A DNA stretch of 64,000 nt. It comes from Cyanoderma ruficeps (Eukaryota; Chordata; Aves; Passeriformes; Timaliidae). The stretch covers positions 8,555,472 through 8,619,471 of the forward strand of contig VZDJ01004378.1 of the NCBI GenBank assembly GCA_008694505.1. The letters are read 5' to 3'. Numbering within the stretch: the first letter of the stretch is position 1; each line of letters opens with the position of its first letter. This document shows, one piece after another, positions 52,901 through 61,205 of this stretch. The notes under the pieces are model-generated. The model did no database searches. It saw only the letters and a list, made by a program, of their open reading frames with translations, and was not told the origin of the DNA. A program made the position numbers and the translations under genes.

Positions 52901-53096
52901 CTAAAATCTGCAACCAGTTTCATATCTGCTATGACGAGCTTGTGTTCAATAATCATGTGCTTCAGGAGCTGGTTTTGTTCTGCTAAGATGTAGCATTCTT
53001 TGCAGAAAATACAAGGTACATAGGGAGAACTTTCTACTGCATCATCACCACCTGGACTTTCTGGCAGAGACAGAGGCTCCAAAATACACTCGGTAT
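25744..53096 (-). CDS. ZNF277: ZNF277, zinc finger protein 277 (11 exons, first coding exon missing)
   Basis: The coding exons on the - strand, in order, are 53096-52898, 49802-49714, 48014-47932, 40259-40168, 38810-38700, 36891-36759, 30912-30845, 29675-29579, 29080-29038, 26907-26733 and 25936-25744. All introns are GT-AG. Joined, they give 1283 nt, which with one base from the missing first exon is 427 codons plus TGA. Numbering from the first visible codon, five C2H2 fingers are seen: C29/C32/H47/H52, C144/C147/H161/H166, C195/C198/H211/H217, C273/C276/H289/H294 and C328/C331/H344/H350. Fingers 3 and 5 have five residues between the histidines. An acidic Trp-rich stretch (about 237-268) separates fingers 3 and 4. 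The sequence closely follows human ZNF277 as I remember it (450 aa). Known of the family: a nuclear/cytoplasmic C2H2 protein, reported to act with BMI1 at the Ink4a/Arf locus and to bind ribosomal protein uS5. The gene has no frameshift or internal stop, so it is very likely functional. Confidence 0.95.
25937..26732 (-). other. ZNF277 intron 11
   Basis: GT-AG intron of about 0.8 kb. Nothing else is seen in it. Confidence 0.85.
26733..26907 (-). CDS. ZNF277: ZNF277 exon 11: zinc finger 5
   Basis: This 175-nt exon encodes GLNFYQQVKLVNFIRREIHH and finger 5 (CYNC ... HMEETKH), ending in TWDQP. The acceptor is ATCTCTCCCAG and the donor CCACA|GTAAGG. Agreement with the human protein is close, which makes this the exon that best identifies the gene. 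Confidence 0.97.
27230..28637 (+). mobile_element. CR1 LINE, internally deleted (ORF1 end joined to ORF2 3' end)
   Basis: Three blocks of avian CR1 are present in order. First comes an ORF1 region with the VIVTEGSLLEGM block (frame 27406-27630), then, in a different frame, the end of ORF1 from 27635 to the stop at 28009, with the esterase-like segment SGAQAVFSSVLPV and GKRILAQELAG. After about 28,060 the sequence is the far 3' part of ORF2 and the 3' UTR, ending in GGTCTTCCACAACCTAAATG and an ATTCTATTCTA tail. Most of the reverse transcriptase is missing, and a second deletion sits near 28,300. The Asp-x-x-His block expected near the ORF1 end appears damaged. The copy is dead. The 5' border is approximate. 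Confidence 0.9.
28696..28738. repeat. Compound AAT/AAC simple repeat
   Basis: Runs of ATA, ACA and AGA triplets follow the CR1 tail by about 60 bp. Confidence 0.8.
29038..29080 (-). CDS. ZNF277: ZNF277 exon 10 (43-nt micro-exon): end of finger 4
   Basis: The exon has a long T/C acceptor tract ending in CCTCCAG and the donor CATG|GTGAGT. It encodes KSHGFHFPKIKSEH, supplying the last histidine of finger 4. The KIKSE motif matches human. Skipping it would shift the frame. Confidence 0.92.
29081..29578 (-). other. ZNF277 intron 9
   Basis: GT-AG intron of about 0.5 kb. Nothing else is seen in it. Confidence 0.85.
29579..29675 (-). CDS. ZNF277: ZNF277 exon 9: WSDWEEHP motif and first part of finger 4
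   Basis: This 97-nt exon encodes DWSDWEEHPVCAVCLFC and continues to LYLHMQ, giving both cysteines and the first histidine of finger 4. The acceptor ATTCATAAG|A has a poor pyrimidine tract. The next AG two bases downstream would shift the frame, so 29675 is chosen as the start. The donor is CAG|GTAAGA. Confidence 0.92.
29676..30844 (-). other. ZNF277 intron 8
   Basis: GT-AG intron of about 1.2 kb. Nothing else is seen in it. Confidence 0.85.
30845..30912 (-). CDS. ZNF277: ZNF277 exon 8: acidic linker
   Basis: This 68-nt exon encodes EFGKSWEEVQSEDDQELLDN followed by LE. It corresponds to the human ELGKSWEEVQ...ELLD segment. The acceptor is TTCTCCTCCCAG and the donor GAAGA|GTAAGA. It has no start codon and is too short to be called as a reading frame without homology. 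Confidence 0.94.
31849..31877. repeat. 11-bp perfect inverted repeat, 7-nt loop
   Basis: AATATTTTAAT and ATTAAAATATT flank TGATTTT. The arms are almost pure AT, so a chance origin is plausible. Confidence 0.85.
34524..34559. repeat. Perfect 18-bp tandem duplication
   Basis: Two identical head-to-tail copies of GTATCACATTTAATATAA. Confidence 0.95.
36759..36891 (-). CDS. ZNF277: ZNF277 exon 7: zinc finger 3
   Basis: This 133-nt exon encodes finger 3, CLYC ... HMRKKQH (12 residues between Cys and His pairs, five between the histidines), then the basic RRINAKNKEYDKFYIINYL tail, all strongly conserved with human. The acceptor is TTCTATCTTAG and the donor TACTTG|GTAAGT. Confidence 0.96.
36892..38699 (-). 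other. ZNF277 intron 6
   Basis: A 1.8-kb GT-AG intron. It contains a 16-bp perfect palindrome at 37,463-37,478 and short CA-rich stretches. Nothing else is seen. Confidence 0.85.
37463..37478. repeat. 16-bp perfect palindrome
   Basis: GAAGTATATATACTTC reads the same on both strands. Confidence 0.9.
38700..38810 (-). CDS. ZNF277: ZNF277 exon 6: second half of finger 2 (phase-symmetric)
   Basis: This 111-nt exon encodes the His pair of finger 2 (LNHMAREH) and the following AFNIGLPDNIVNCYEF segment. The acceptor is TCTTTTGTAG and the donor is GACAA|GTACGT, with A rather than G as the last exon base. It is the only visible internal exon whose length is a multiple of three. Confidence 0.94.
38811..40167 (-). 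other. ZNF277 intron 5
   Basis: A 1.4-kb GT-AG intron with a 10-bp palindrome at 39,759-39,780. A 116-codon frame at 39,292 (+) has no recognisable content. Confidence 0.85.
39759..39780. repeat. 10-bp inverted repeat with 2-nt centre
   Basis: AATTTATTCA, TT, TGAATAAATT. Confidence 0.9.
40168..40259 (-). CDS. ZNF277: ZNF277 exon 5: Gln-rich helix and first half of finger 2
   Basis: This 92-nt exon encodes REILEQQQQERYDTSFHSTC and the Cys pair of finger 2 (CMFC). The acceptor is CTTTTCATAG|AG. The donor AACAG|GTTTGT is weak, since it lacks the purines expected at positions +3 and +4. The intron splits finger 2 between its cysteines and histidines. Confidence 0.94.
40340..40388. repeat. 25-bp tandem duplication
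   Basis: TTTATCCTTACTGGTAACA followed by a short AT stretch occurs twice head to tail. The second copy lacks one base near its end. Confidence 0.9.
43660..43840 (+). mobile_element. Possible old LINE (CR1-like) ORF2 fragment
   Basis: The segment reading LIEHGQYSRVLEKSNLIP in one frame resembles the stretch just before the reverse transcriptase core in CR1-type ORF2, where a tryptophan-rich EDW(R)KA block precedes a PI(F)KKG block. The similarity is weak and from memory, and the borders are unknown. Confidence 0.4.
44915..44938. repeat. (TTTC)6 microsatellite
   Basis: Six perfect TTTC tetramers. Confidence 0.95.
45435..46055 (-). mobile_element. CR1 LINE 3' end, 5'-truncated
   Basis: On the - strand this follows the last part of CR1 ORF2. 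A frame at 45947-45756 reads YLDCWVQLRAPQDKKDM and RLRRLGLLSLEDK, matching the conserved end of the ORF2 protein (LEYCVQFWAP..KKDIEVLE and RLRELGLFSLEKRR). The + strand near 45,435-45,600 reads as the familiar reversed CR1 3' end (GGTTGCAAAGGATCTCTTGA ... GTCCAACCCCTG). Frames are interrupted, so the copy is dead. Confidence 0.88.
46095..46320 (+). mobile_element. Older CR1-family LINE 3' fragment
   Basis: The segment contains CCAGGTGTGACATGACAGGT, an AGATGGTTCTCTCCCAGTGT block and a GTCAAGCTGCACAACTCACT block. These recall a diverged avian CR1 subfamily whose ORF2 ends in a W(F)L..CVVKL..NSLPQD motif. Recognition is from memory and the borders are approximate. Confidence 0.55.
47050..47097. 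repeat. Two adjacent short hairpins
   Basis: GGGTGTTC (47050) pairs with GAACACCC (47071), and directly after it CACCCC pairs with GGGGTG around AACAT. Both are short. Confidence 0.75.
47932..48014 (-). CDS. ZNF277: ZNF277 exon 4: ENYFLLCDVLPED block
   Basis: This 83-nt exon encodes EQDNYFLLCDVLPEDRLLRE and seven further residues ending in KRL. The acceptor is CTTAACAG|AG and the donor CTG|GTAAGA. It ends on a codon boundary. The block is the best-conserved stretch between fingers 1 and 2 compared with the human protein as I recall it. Confidence 0.95.
48015..49713 (-). other. ZNF277 intron 3
   Basis: A 1.7-kb GT-AG intron containing the purine tract at 48,689-48,750. Nothing else is seen. 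Confidence 0.85.
48689..48750 (+). repeat. G-rich to GA-rich purine tract
   Basis: The + strand begins with G7, then AAAGGA, G5 and further GG pairs, and passes into a (GA)n and AAGGG stretch, broken by only three T residues. It has the run pattern of a possible G-quadruplex or triplex. Relative to ZNF277 it is the template (non-RNA-like) strand. Confidence 0.85.
49714..49802 (-). CDS. ZNF277: ZNF277 exon 3: linker after finger 1
   Basis: This 89-nt exon encodes YILYWKRRFAEQPITDFCSV and nine more residues, matching the human YILYW...TDFCSVI block. The acceptor is TTTTTAAAG|C and the donor is TTAG|GTAAGT. The codon shared with exon 2 reads AGC (Ser), where human has Arg. It is too short and start-less to show up as an open reading frame by itself. 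Confidence 0.93.
49803..52897 (-). other. ZNF277 intron 2
   Basis: A 3.1-kb GT-AG intron with no recognisable repeat or exon. Confidence 0.85.
52898..53096 (-). CDS. ZNF277: ZNF277 exon 2: acidic N-terminal linker and zinc finger 1
   Basis: The exon is preceded by a T-rich acceptor ending in TTTTAG and followed by the donor AAG|GTAAGG. It starts with the last two bases of a codon, so a coding exon upstream must end with one base. It encodes the conserved block ECILEPLSLPESPGG and finger 1 (CIFC ... HMIIEH, with 14 residues between the second Cys and first His, longer than the usual 12). It ends two bases into a codon. Confidence 0.95.
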
Positions 53097-54267
53097 CTAA
53101 AATTAAAAGAAAAAAAATTGACTAAGTAAATAACAGTACAGCTGTTGGGAGTACTTTTAGGTAGCACATGTAAAAGCTGTTTGGGTCTCAGTTTTGTTGC
53201 ATGGATCACTTGAGGAGCAAGATGCTTGTAAGCAGGTTGACTGCATTGATTCCAAGGACAGTGGGAGGTTAGCACAGGACAGTTCTCAGGCGTCTGTCTC
53301 AAATGAAACTCCCAGCTGACACCAAGTCAGTCACACACAAGTGCTCTGCTTACTATTAAAGAAATTTTATGATGGGAAATTGACTTTTCTTCTTCTCTCT
53401 ATCTAATCTGTCTGTTGATATGCAGAAGCTACTCTCTCTGTGGCTCCCTGAGCCATGCTGCTCAGAGCATCAGGAAGGATTTCGACTGTATAGCACAAAC
53501 TGTTTTGCATGTTAATTTTCCTAATTATACTTTCATTTATTGCAGAAGACTTCTATAATTTTCTGACTGACTCTTAGAAGATATGCATTTGTCTTGCCTT
53601 TTCCCCCCCATTAACATCTAATTTACTGTTCCATGACGAAAGACTATCCTTGATAAAGATTACTGCCACATGGACACTTATGCCCACTGGAACACTTTCT
53701 AACTGTATAGATGTTGAGGAAGGGGCAGCCATGCTCCATGTGGAAAGGTCAATGGTCCATGTTTGGACCATACTGTCAGACACAGGCTCCTCCACTGACA
53801 CCACACAGAGGTGAGTCATTGCCCCATGTTGTCCTGGGGTTATATGTGTGTGTTCCCTGTTTAAACAACACTGGTCTAAATTCATAAGCTCTTCCATTGG
53901 CATAAATTAATATAATTCATTAAGAAACAGTGACCAAGAGAATTCAACAGTTGGCCCCATTAGCGTAACCAAATTCCAGCTGTCCAGAAGTAAACTGTGG
54001 TACTCATTTTCCCAATTAATCATACCTCAGTCTTGGGTTAGGGTTTATTTTGGAAACAAATGCCAATTCCAACCTATCTTCAATTTTAGCTATGTCAATT
54101 TTAGACAGAAAAAAGTAAACAGAAAAAAGCTCCCCACATTCCTGCCCTCTTGAAGTCGAAAACTGAAATCATGGGTGTTCTGGACTCTTGTATTATGAAG
54201 TTAGCTTGTGCAGCAGGAGAATAAACTCTGTGTCTCTGGATTCCTGTAGTGACATGAACACCTCTGT

Positions 54268-54525
54268 AGAAAAATGAAATTTCACAGAATGACAAAATGG
54301 ATGAGATTGGAAGGGAGCTCTGGAGGTCATCTGGTCAAGGAGGACTCTCATGCAGGACCATCTAGGGCTGGTTGCCCAGGACCATATGAAAATAATTGAC
54401 TCCACAACCTCCCTGGGCAGCCTGTGCCAGTGCCCAGACACCCTCACAGTGAAAAACCATTTCCTGATATTCTGAGGGAACCTCCTGGGCATCAGTTTCC
54501 AAAGATATCTGAAGACTTAAGAGAA
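54268..54525 (-). mobile_element. CR1 LINE 3' end, 5'-truncated
   Basis: The - strand frame reads NIRKWFFTVRVSG and HWHRLPREVVES, the conserved C-terminal end of CR1 ORF2 protein, followed by the CR1 3' UTR. On the + strand it appears as ACCTCCCTGGGCAGCCTGTG and CCTCACAGTGAAAAACC. It is about 260 bp long and inactive. Confidence 0.88.
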
Positions 54526-54889
54526 AGGCCTTCTCTCAAGTCTGTTATTTTGTCACATATGGATTTTAAAATATGCATGGTTAAAAGAGCCTTAATTAAT
54601 ATTTTCCAGATAGAAGGAGCAACTTTCACCCTATAAAAGTCACACATATATGCTATATATTGGCAAGTATACTAAATCTGACAGTCTGGTAACTTGCTCA
54701 CATGGAAAATTTGAAAAATAATTCTAAATCATCACAGTAATTTAGCTTTTTTCCTAGGAGGATATGTTAATGTATCAGTGCTCTACCCTGCCTTCTACCA
54801 AGACTCTGAAATAATCCAAGAAGGGTTGGAGAATCCCATTCAGACACAGACCTGGGAAGCCCCTATAAGTTGTGAGACAAATCTGTGTT

Positions 54890-55165
54890 CAGGCAGAGGA
54901 ATAGGCATGGCGAGGGGAACGAGACTTTGCCCCGCAGCAGACGCTGTCCAGCAGTGTCTGCCCCACCAGTGTGGACACGTAGTGCTCCAAAGCAGCCACA
55001 GCACACCCAGTGGCTCCCTGACTGGGGTGCTCCAGGGGACTGAGGGTAAACTGGAGCTACTGGAAGCCACAGGTGGCAAAGGGTATAAAACCACAGAAAA
55101 ACAGAGCTTTATCGGCTCTATGCTGCTCCTGGAAATGCCCTGCACAACTGTTGAGGCTTCTACTT
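54890..55165 (+). promoter_or_regulatory. GC-rich patch with TATA-like box
   Basis: This patch is clearly richer in G+C than its surroundings, with a few CpG at its start, and includes GGGTATAAAACC (TATA motif at 55084-55090). It could be a fragment of an old LTR or a chance match. I see no terminal repeats, primer-binding site or downstream retroviral gene. Confidence 0.25.
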
Positions 55166-58100
55166 AGGATTTCTGAAGAACAGAACTTCCTGGAAAGGCA
55201 CTGACTTGACTGAAGGCTGATGGCTGGGTGACACTGAATTCAATTTATCCCATAAAACTAAGCCCTGTGGAAAGATAGCAGCACACAGAGTATGGTATTA
55301 CCTGGAGCAATGCAGCTGCTGTGCACAGTCTAACACTTTTCTTCTCATAATTTTATCTACATTTCAGCCCATTCCCTTCCCTCAGAAATTTCTTTATTAA
55401 ACAGGCATTGCAAAAATTGTTCTATTTTGTCCTATTTTAAGAACAGCAGTGGCTACACTATGTGCTAGAGCAATCCTCATGAAAGTGTGAAATCTCTCAA
55501 GTAAAATTGATGCAAGAGTCCAGCTCTGTCCATTCTTACAGTCACTTCTGTTGTCTGAAGAAGTGCTAAACCATGTTTACTGAGAAAAGTAGAACTTAAT
55601 TTCCTTTGCAATTGCTGATGCCAAGCGAGCTAAGAAGATACTCCGTCAGCCAGTTCAACTGTACCCAGTAAGCAGCAACACTGCTTTTTGTTAATTTTTG
55701 GTATAGGTCTCTTGCAATGACCTATTTAAACCTTTAGAAATCCAAATAAATAAGCACCTATCTGCCTCAAGAAATCAACTTTCAACAGGTAGCTGTGTAC
55801 AGCAGGAACTGGTACCAAACTTAGACAAGGAGCCGATACAGTTATTTAGTAAGGGTACTTGTGAATAGCAACCGCTTGGGCTGGAAAAACAGAACCGCTG
55901 AGTCTTTAACTGTAGTCATGAGCTGCTGAAAGGAATAAACTGGGGTGAAGATTTGTTTTTTGCTGCCCAAACAGAGTAGCTAATACTAAAAGAGAATAAC
56001 TTTAGGCTACCAGAGCGGTTTGGTAAATGCAGAAGCTTATGCAATTTCTTTCAAAGCCATTTAAAAGAAGAGGCAAAGGAAAAAGGAATCCATGTAAATG
56101 TCTTTTTACTCATCTGCTACAAAAAACACTGAACAAGAGAATAAATGCACAGAGCTGAACAAAAGCACAGCCTTTAGCGTAGCACTTACTGGACTAATGT
56201 AGCACAAACCTCAAAACAGTACAAATAAATCTAAGCATAATATTGAAATCTCTGCAAAAGCAGCTAATTTTGTTTCTGTATTTGGAGCAGAGTGGCTACA
56301 GGTACTGAATAAAGCTGATAACTATAGCACAGCTCGGGGCTAACAGGGAAACAAAAACTCTCAGATGCATTCTCAGACTCCAAGACTCCCACATGCAGAG
56401 ACACTTGAAAATGAGGGAAAAGTAGCAAGCTTTTCTGTTAGAATCTACTGCAACAAGAATAACTTCACAGGGGCAGATTAAACATCCCTCTAGTGCATGT
56501 GCCCTAGCTGACAAGGGTGAGAAGCAATTACCTAGGAATAGGGCAAACAGTGATCACACAAATAGAACAGTCTTCCAGAAGTCTGAGTATGGAGAGTTTA
56601 AGTCAAAGGCTATATGAGCCCCTCAGTTAAGTAGCTTTTATTTTTTTACTCTCCATTGACTTATTCCTGCACTATTTGAAATTGTTGGTCTTTCAACACC
56701 TACAAAAACTTGCATCAAATTATCATGTTTTCATAATAGCCCTTTATTCCTTGATGTCCTGGTTCAACTCAAGGCTAGTTCTACTTGACCTTTCATGTAC
56801 GGTGGTAAGAGATAGCTTGAAAATGTCAAGTGGAAGAAAATATGTTTCTAAATCATCACAGATTTCTTATTTTTCAATCTCTCCTCTCTTTACTTTTTAT
56901 TTCTCGTATTTTGCTCGCTGTTAGGATTGTTGAATTAACCACTGAATTCTCTTCAATGATCCAAAGTCTCCTAAGTTGTGAATCAGGTGTTAATGCACAA
57001 GACAGTGGTCATATTCTTTGTGGGTTCACTCCTGTGTGTTACTCTGCCTTTGTTAACAGTGACTAGCATTTTACTGGGTACAATTTGCTCTAACATGAAA
57101 TTTCCTGCAATGCTTCAGCTAGCCTTCCTGCTTACCACTTAGGAAAAAAAAAAGTGTATTAACAGCAAAATATATCACCCTTCCTATTGTGTCTGTGATG
57201 AACAGCACAGGACTCATGAAACTCTCTATGAGAAGAGGCCCCTATAAAACACATCCATTAAGTTTTGGATGAATCATGTTGTTGCCCCTGAGTTTTTCTT
57301 CTCCACCCAATAGAAAAACATCATGACTGTTATGCAAAGAGATGTCCCAAAGGCTTCACAGAAAGCCCTCTGAACTCAGGAACTAAGAAAATCCCTTTCT
57401 CAATCACAGCACTGGCAGCTGACACCATGTTGTTCAAACTTTAACAGGAGAGATAAAACTAGGATCTTCAACAGCTAATTCAGAGGTAAAAAAATGTAGA
57501 TTAGTAGAAAGAACACAGGAATACATTCTTTGAAAACTAAGTTCTTCGGGGGAAAATAAAATAAATACTTTGAAGATATTTGAGAATGAGATGGTATAGA
57601 AAACAATTTATTTTCAAAACTAGAATAAGCACTGTTTTTATCATAAGCACCTCGTACAATGGATTTCTGATCCCTGAACAGGGACTGTACACACCATCAA
57701 AACAGTGGGAAAAAAAAGTAAATTAAAAAAGGCTGCCTCTTATAGAAATTATATGGCTTTATTTTATTTTAGGAGCTGTTATAATATAGACTAGTTAATC
57801 TTCACAGTTAGTGAAGCAACAAGATGAAAATGGATTAATTTTCCTTACTGGAACATTTTTTACTTTTGAATACAATTATTCTGAGCTCCAAACCAATGTT
57901 CATTTGCACAATTAAGTAAACGTTACACCCACACAGTTATAACACAGACTACAGAACAGGCAATGTACTCCACCTGCACAATCACACATGCAATTATCAC
58001 AAAGCAATATGCCATGCAATTTTATGGCCAATACAACAGATATTATTATCAGAAAGAAAAGGAAGGAAAGATTCAGCATTTGAATGGGAGTTTTGAAAAG

Positions 58101-58194
58101 CAAGGTCCCCAGAGATGGTTTAGCCAGTGTAACTGCTTGCTGCCACCAAGAAGCAAGCATATTGGTTTTGTCTCATTAGGGACAAAGTGATGAT

Positions 58195-58220
58195 GTCTCA
58201 TTATCCTGTCTCATTATCCT
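58195..58220. repeat. Perfect 13-bp tandem duplication
   Basis: Two identical copies of GTCTCATTATCCT head to tail. Confidence 0.95.
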
Positions 58221-58707
58221 GTCCTTCTCCACCTTATCCCACCGCTCCTACCATTGCCCTTCTGTTTATGCTGGTTCCCAGGCTTGCCAAATCCTTTGAT
58301 GAGTCAATCCAACCCTTTACCATTAAGAACCATTCCTTCCTTTCTTTTTGCTCAAGAATGTTGAAAATGCTCACATAAAGAGTCCACCAAGGGCAAGAGC
58401 AAACTAAGGAGTGCACGGTGAGAAGCAGTAAGGTGAAACAGAACCTTCCTCTCAGCTTCCTCCTCTCTTCTCAGCTTTACAGCCTCAGCTGTCTCACACA
58501 ATTTTAGCATAAGCCTGCCACAGTGTGCAAGGTTTCTTCAAAGGCATTACAGGCAAAGGAAAAGAAGCCACTGAGATTTTATCACTGCTTCCTAACAACG
58601 ACTCAGCACTGGCTTCAGTTTGCAGATCCATTGTCGTCAGCATGGGCACACCCAACACACTAAATACAGTGTGGAGCTCTTGTGCTCAATTCTACTTAGT
58701 TGCACAT

Positions 58708-58725
58708 CTGAACTATCTGAACTAT
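58708..58725. repeat. Perfect 9-bp tandem duplication
   Basis: Two identical copies of CTGAACTAT. Confidence 0.9.
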
Positions 58726-61154
58726 CTGCTTTGACTAGCTCTGGGTACAAACTGAACACTGCTGCATTCTCTAACTAGAAAGTGGAGGTATGTGGGTTCA
58801 GATAAATGAACTTCACTGTTGGAACTCTTCACTCACACATCTTGGCCCTGAGGTGCAACCTGCAGCCATGCCTCAAGGGCCAGAGCTCAGGGAGCAGCAG
58901 ACTCTTCCAGCAGACAACCAGCAAGCTCAGGCAGAAACTCCATAAACCAGTCTGCAGGGAATGCTGAGGACAGGGGCACTCACATCCTGCTTTCTGAAGC
59001 TTTGCCATAGATAGAAAGGAATGGGAGTCACAGGACCAGAGGAAAAGGAGGTAAGTCCAAAGACAAGGGTTTTTAACTAGGGAAGAACAAATCGATCTAT
59101 TTTAAAACAGATTAATTGATTTACTATTAAATGAAGAATACTTCGAAAATTCAAGGCAATGCAAAATCTGAGAATTGAAATGATGAAAAAGCAATTCATA
59201 CAAGTTTGTTTAAGACATATTTATGGCTGTCCTGCCATTTTTCTATAGTCTACAGCATAGCAACAAGGCCTTAGGCTGAGGACTTTACGATGCAAATATC
59301 CCACTGTTGGTAACACAAGGATAATGAAACTAAATAAGAACATCTGCTGGAATGTTAAGTGTCTTTCTAATTAAATCCAATAGTTGAATGGAACAATTCA
59401 TTACCAACAAATCTGGTTTATTATCTCATTAATACAGCTGGTTAATATTATGAGATTAGTACAAGAACTTGAAATGATCCTAAAGCAAAAATGAGCACAA
59501 CGAAGACATAGTGGTGAATACAGGAGTCCAAATAATGAGCAGAAGATGGGTTTTCCGACATGCAAAGAACAAAGGGAAGAAAGAATGACAGGAAGACAAA
59601 AGACACCTAGTCTGGCGTCTCCAAACCTGGCACTCCACACTAGCAGCCCAACAGATGCCAAATGGAAAACAAAAAGGCTGAGCACCCTCCCCCAAGTTCT
59701 CACTGATTATGTGGCAAAACCATTTAGTAGCCAAAATGACCAAACCCCTACAGAGAGTACACTGGGGAACCAACCGGTATTCCTATAGGTAATTCTGCAT
59801 AAAAGAGTGCTGTATTTAAAACTCTTTAGGAAATGAGCAGTTTTAAAGCTTTGTCTTGGAATCAATTGTTTTTGAGATGATAAAAAAGTATCGAGAAGGA
59901 TCAGCCTGACACTCAAAATACATACATGACAGCTTCCCTGGTTTGCAGCCTTGGCACTGCAGCATCTATTTGTTGGCACAGAGGCATTCCCTAATTTGTG
60001 GTCATATTCTTGGAAGCAATTTTATACTGATTACAGGATTTTTCCTTTGTTTTCCAGAGTACAAAAGATGGATGACTAATGACTTGCCAAATAAACAGTA
60101 GTCAAAGCCAAAACTCAGAATAATGAAAATAAAACACCCTGTCATGGTCCTCACCAATACTACATGCAAATATGTTTCCTAGTGAAAGACGAATCAATGT
60201 ACATAATCTTCTCCTACCTCAATATATTAAAGCCCTCAAGTACTTCTATTAAGTTAAATTAAGTCTGAGTTCATGAGGAATTATTTAGCTATTACTCCCG
60301 CTTGTTAACACACTATGAATGATATTTAGTTAAAGTGTCCATGTGCTCTAGGGGACGACACATCCTGTAGCTTCCTCTAAGATCAATCAGTCACAGACCT
60401 GCCTGTTTTTCATTGAATGCAAATGAGCACTTCAAAAGAACACTTAATCCTGCAGCTAAAGCTTGTCAGTTTTACAGAAACTGTACATATTCTGTAGCAT
60501 TTGCTGTCTAGGAATATGAGAATTTTATTCCATTTTATTCCAGTTAAATGACAGCTTTAAGAAAAGCTGTAAGTTACCAAATCCTAATAACTCAGAATAG
60601 AGTTTCTATAGAGCAGGTGTCTGCTGGGAGCTGGAACTAACAGAAATACAACTGTGCTTAATAGCCATATTTAACAGGGCTGCTCTGTCGGGGAGCTTAG
60701 GATGGTGCAGTTTCATTAGCATTAACAAGTGTTGCTATGGGTACCGCAGCACAGGCATCAGAACACAACTGAATAGGACTGCAAAAGTGATTAATAAAAA
60801 TGTGAAGTGTTGGAATTTTAATAAAACAAAACCAATGTGCTTGCCAATAAGATCATGTTTAAATAATAGACTACATTATTGCCCAGTTCAGCAGCAGATA
60901 CATGCCACTGCTTGTTGTCTCTCTGCTGGAGCCCAGGCAAACCCCCACATCTGTAAAGACCAGAGCAAACCTACTGCTCCCACACAGAGGGACACACGTG
61001 CCCACACACACACTAATGAAAGTGACCCTAATAAGTATTCATAACAATATTTAAGTGCTGATGTTAATCTGCAATTTATAAATATTTAACACACTACAGT
61101 AAGTTCTATTGCAAGCTCAGAGCCATATAATGCCTCATTCCTGGGCAAATGACA

Positions 61155-61205
61155 CAGACTTACATTAGTGAATCTAAATTCAGACTTACATCTGTATCTA
61201 AATTC
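61155..61205. repeat. 26-bp imperfect tandem duplication
   Basis: CAGACTTACATTAGTGAATC and its following TAAATT recur at once with small changes (CAGACTTACATCTGTATC). Confidence 0.85.

Noticed and set aside
53574..53903. 109-codon open frame (-) upstream of ZNF277 exon 2
   Set aside because: Considered as a possible ZNF277 exon 1, but it does not resemble the human first exon and has no suitable donor in the right phase; no family recognised.
54778..55167. 129-codon open frame (+)
   Set aside because: No domain; explained by the GC-rich patch. Kept only as a possible regulatory or LTR-like segment.
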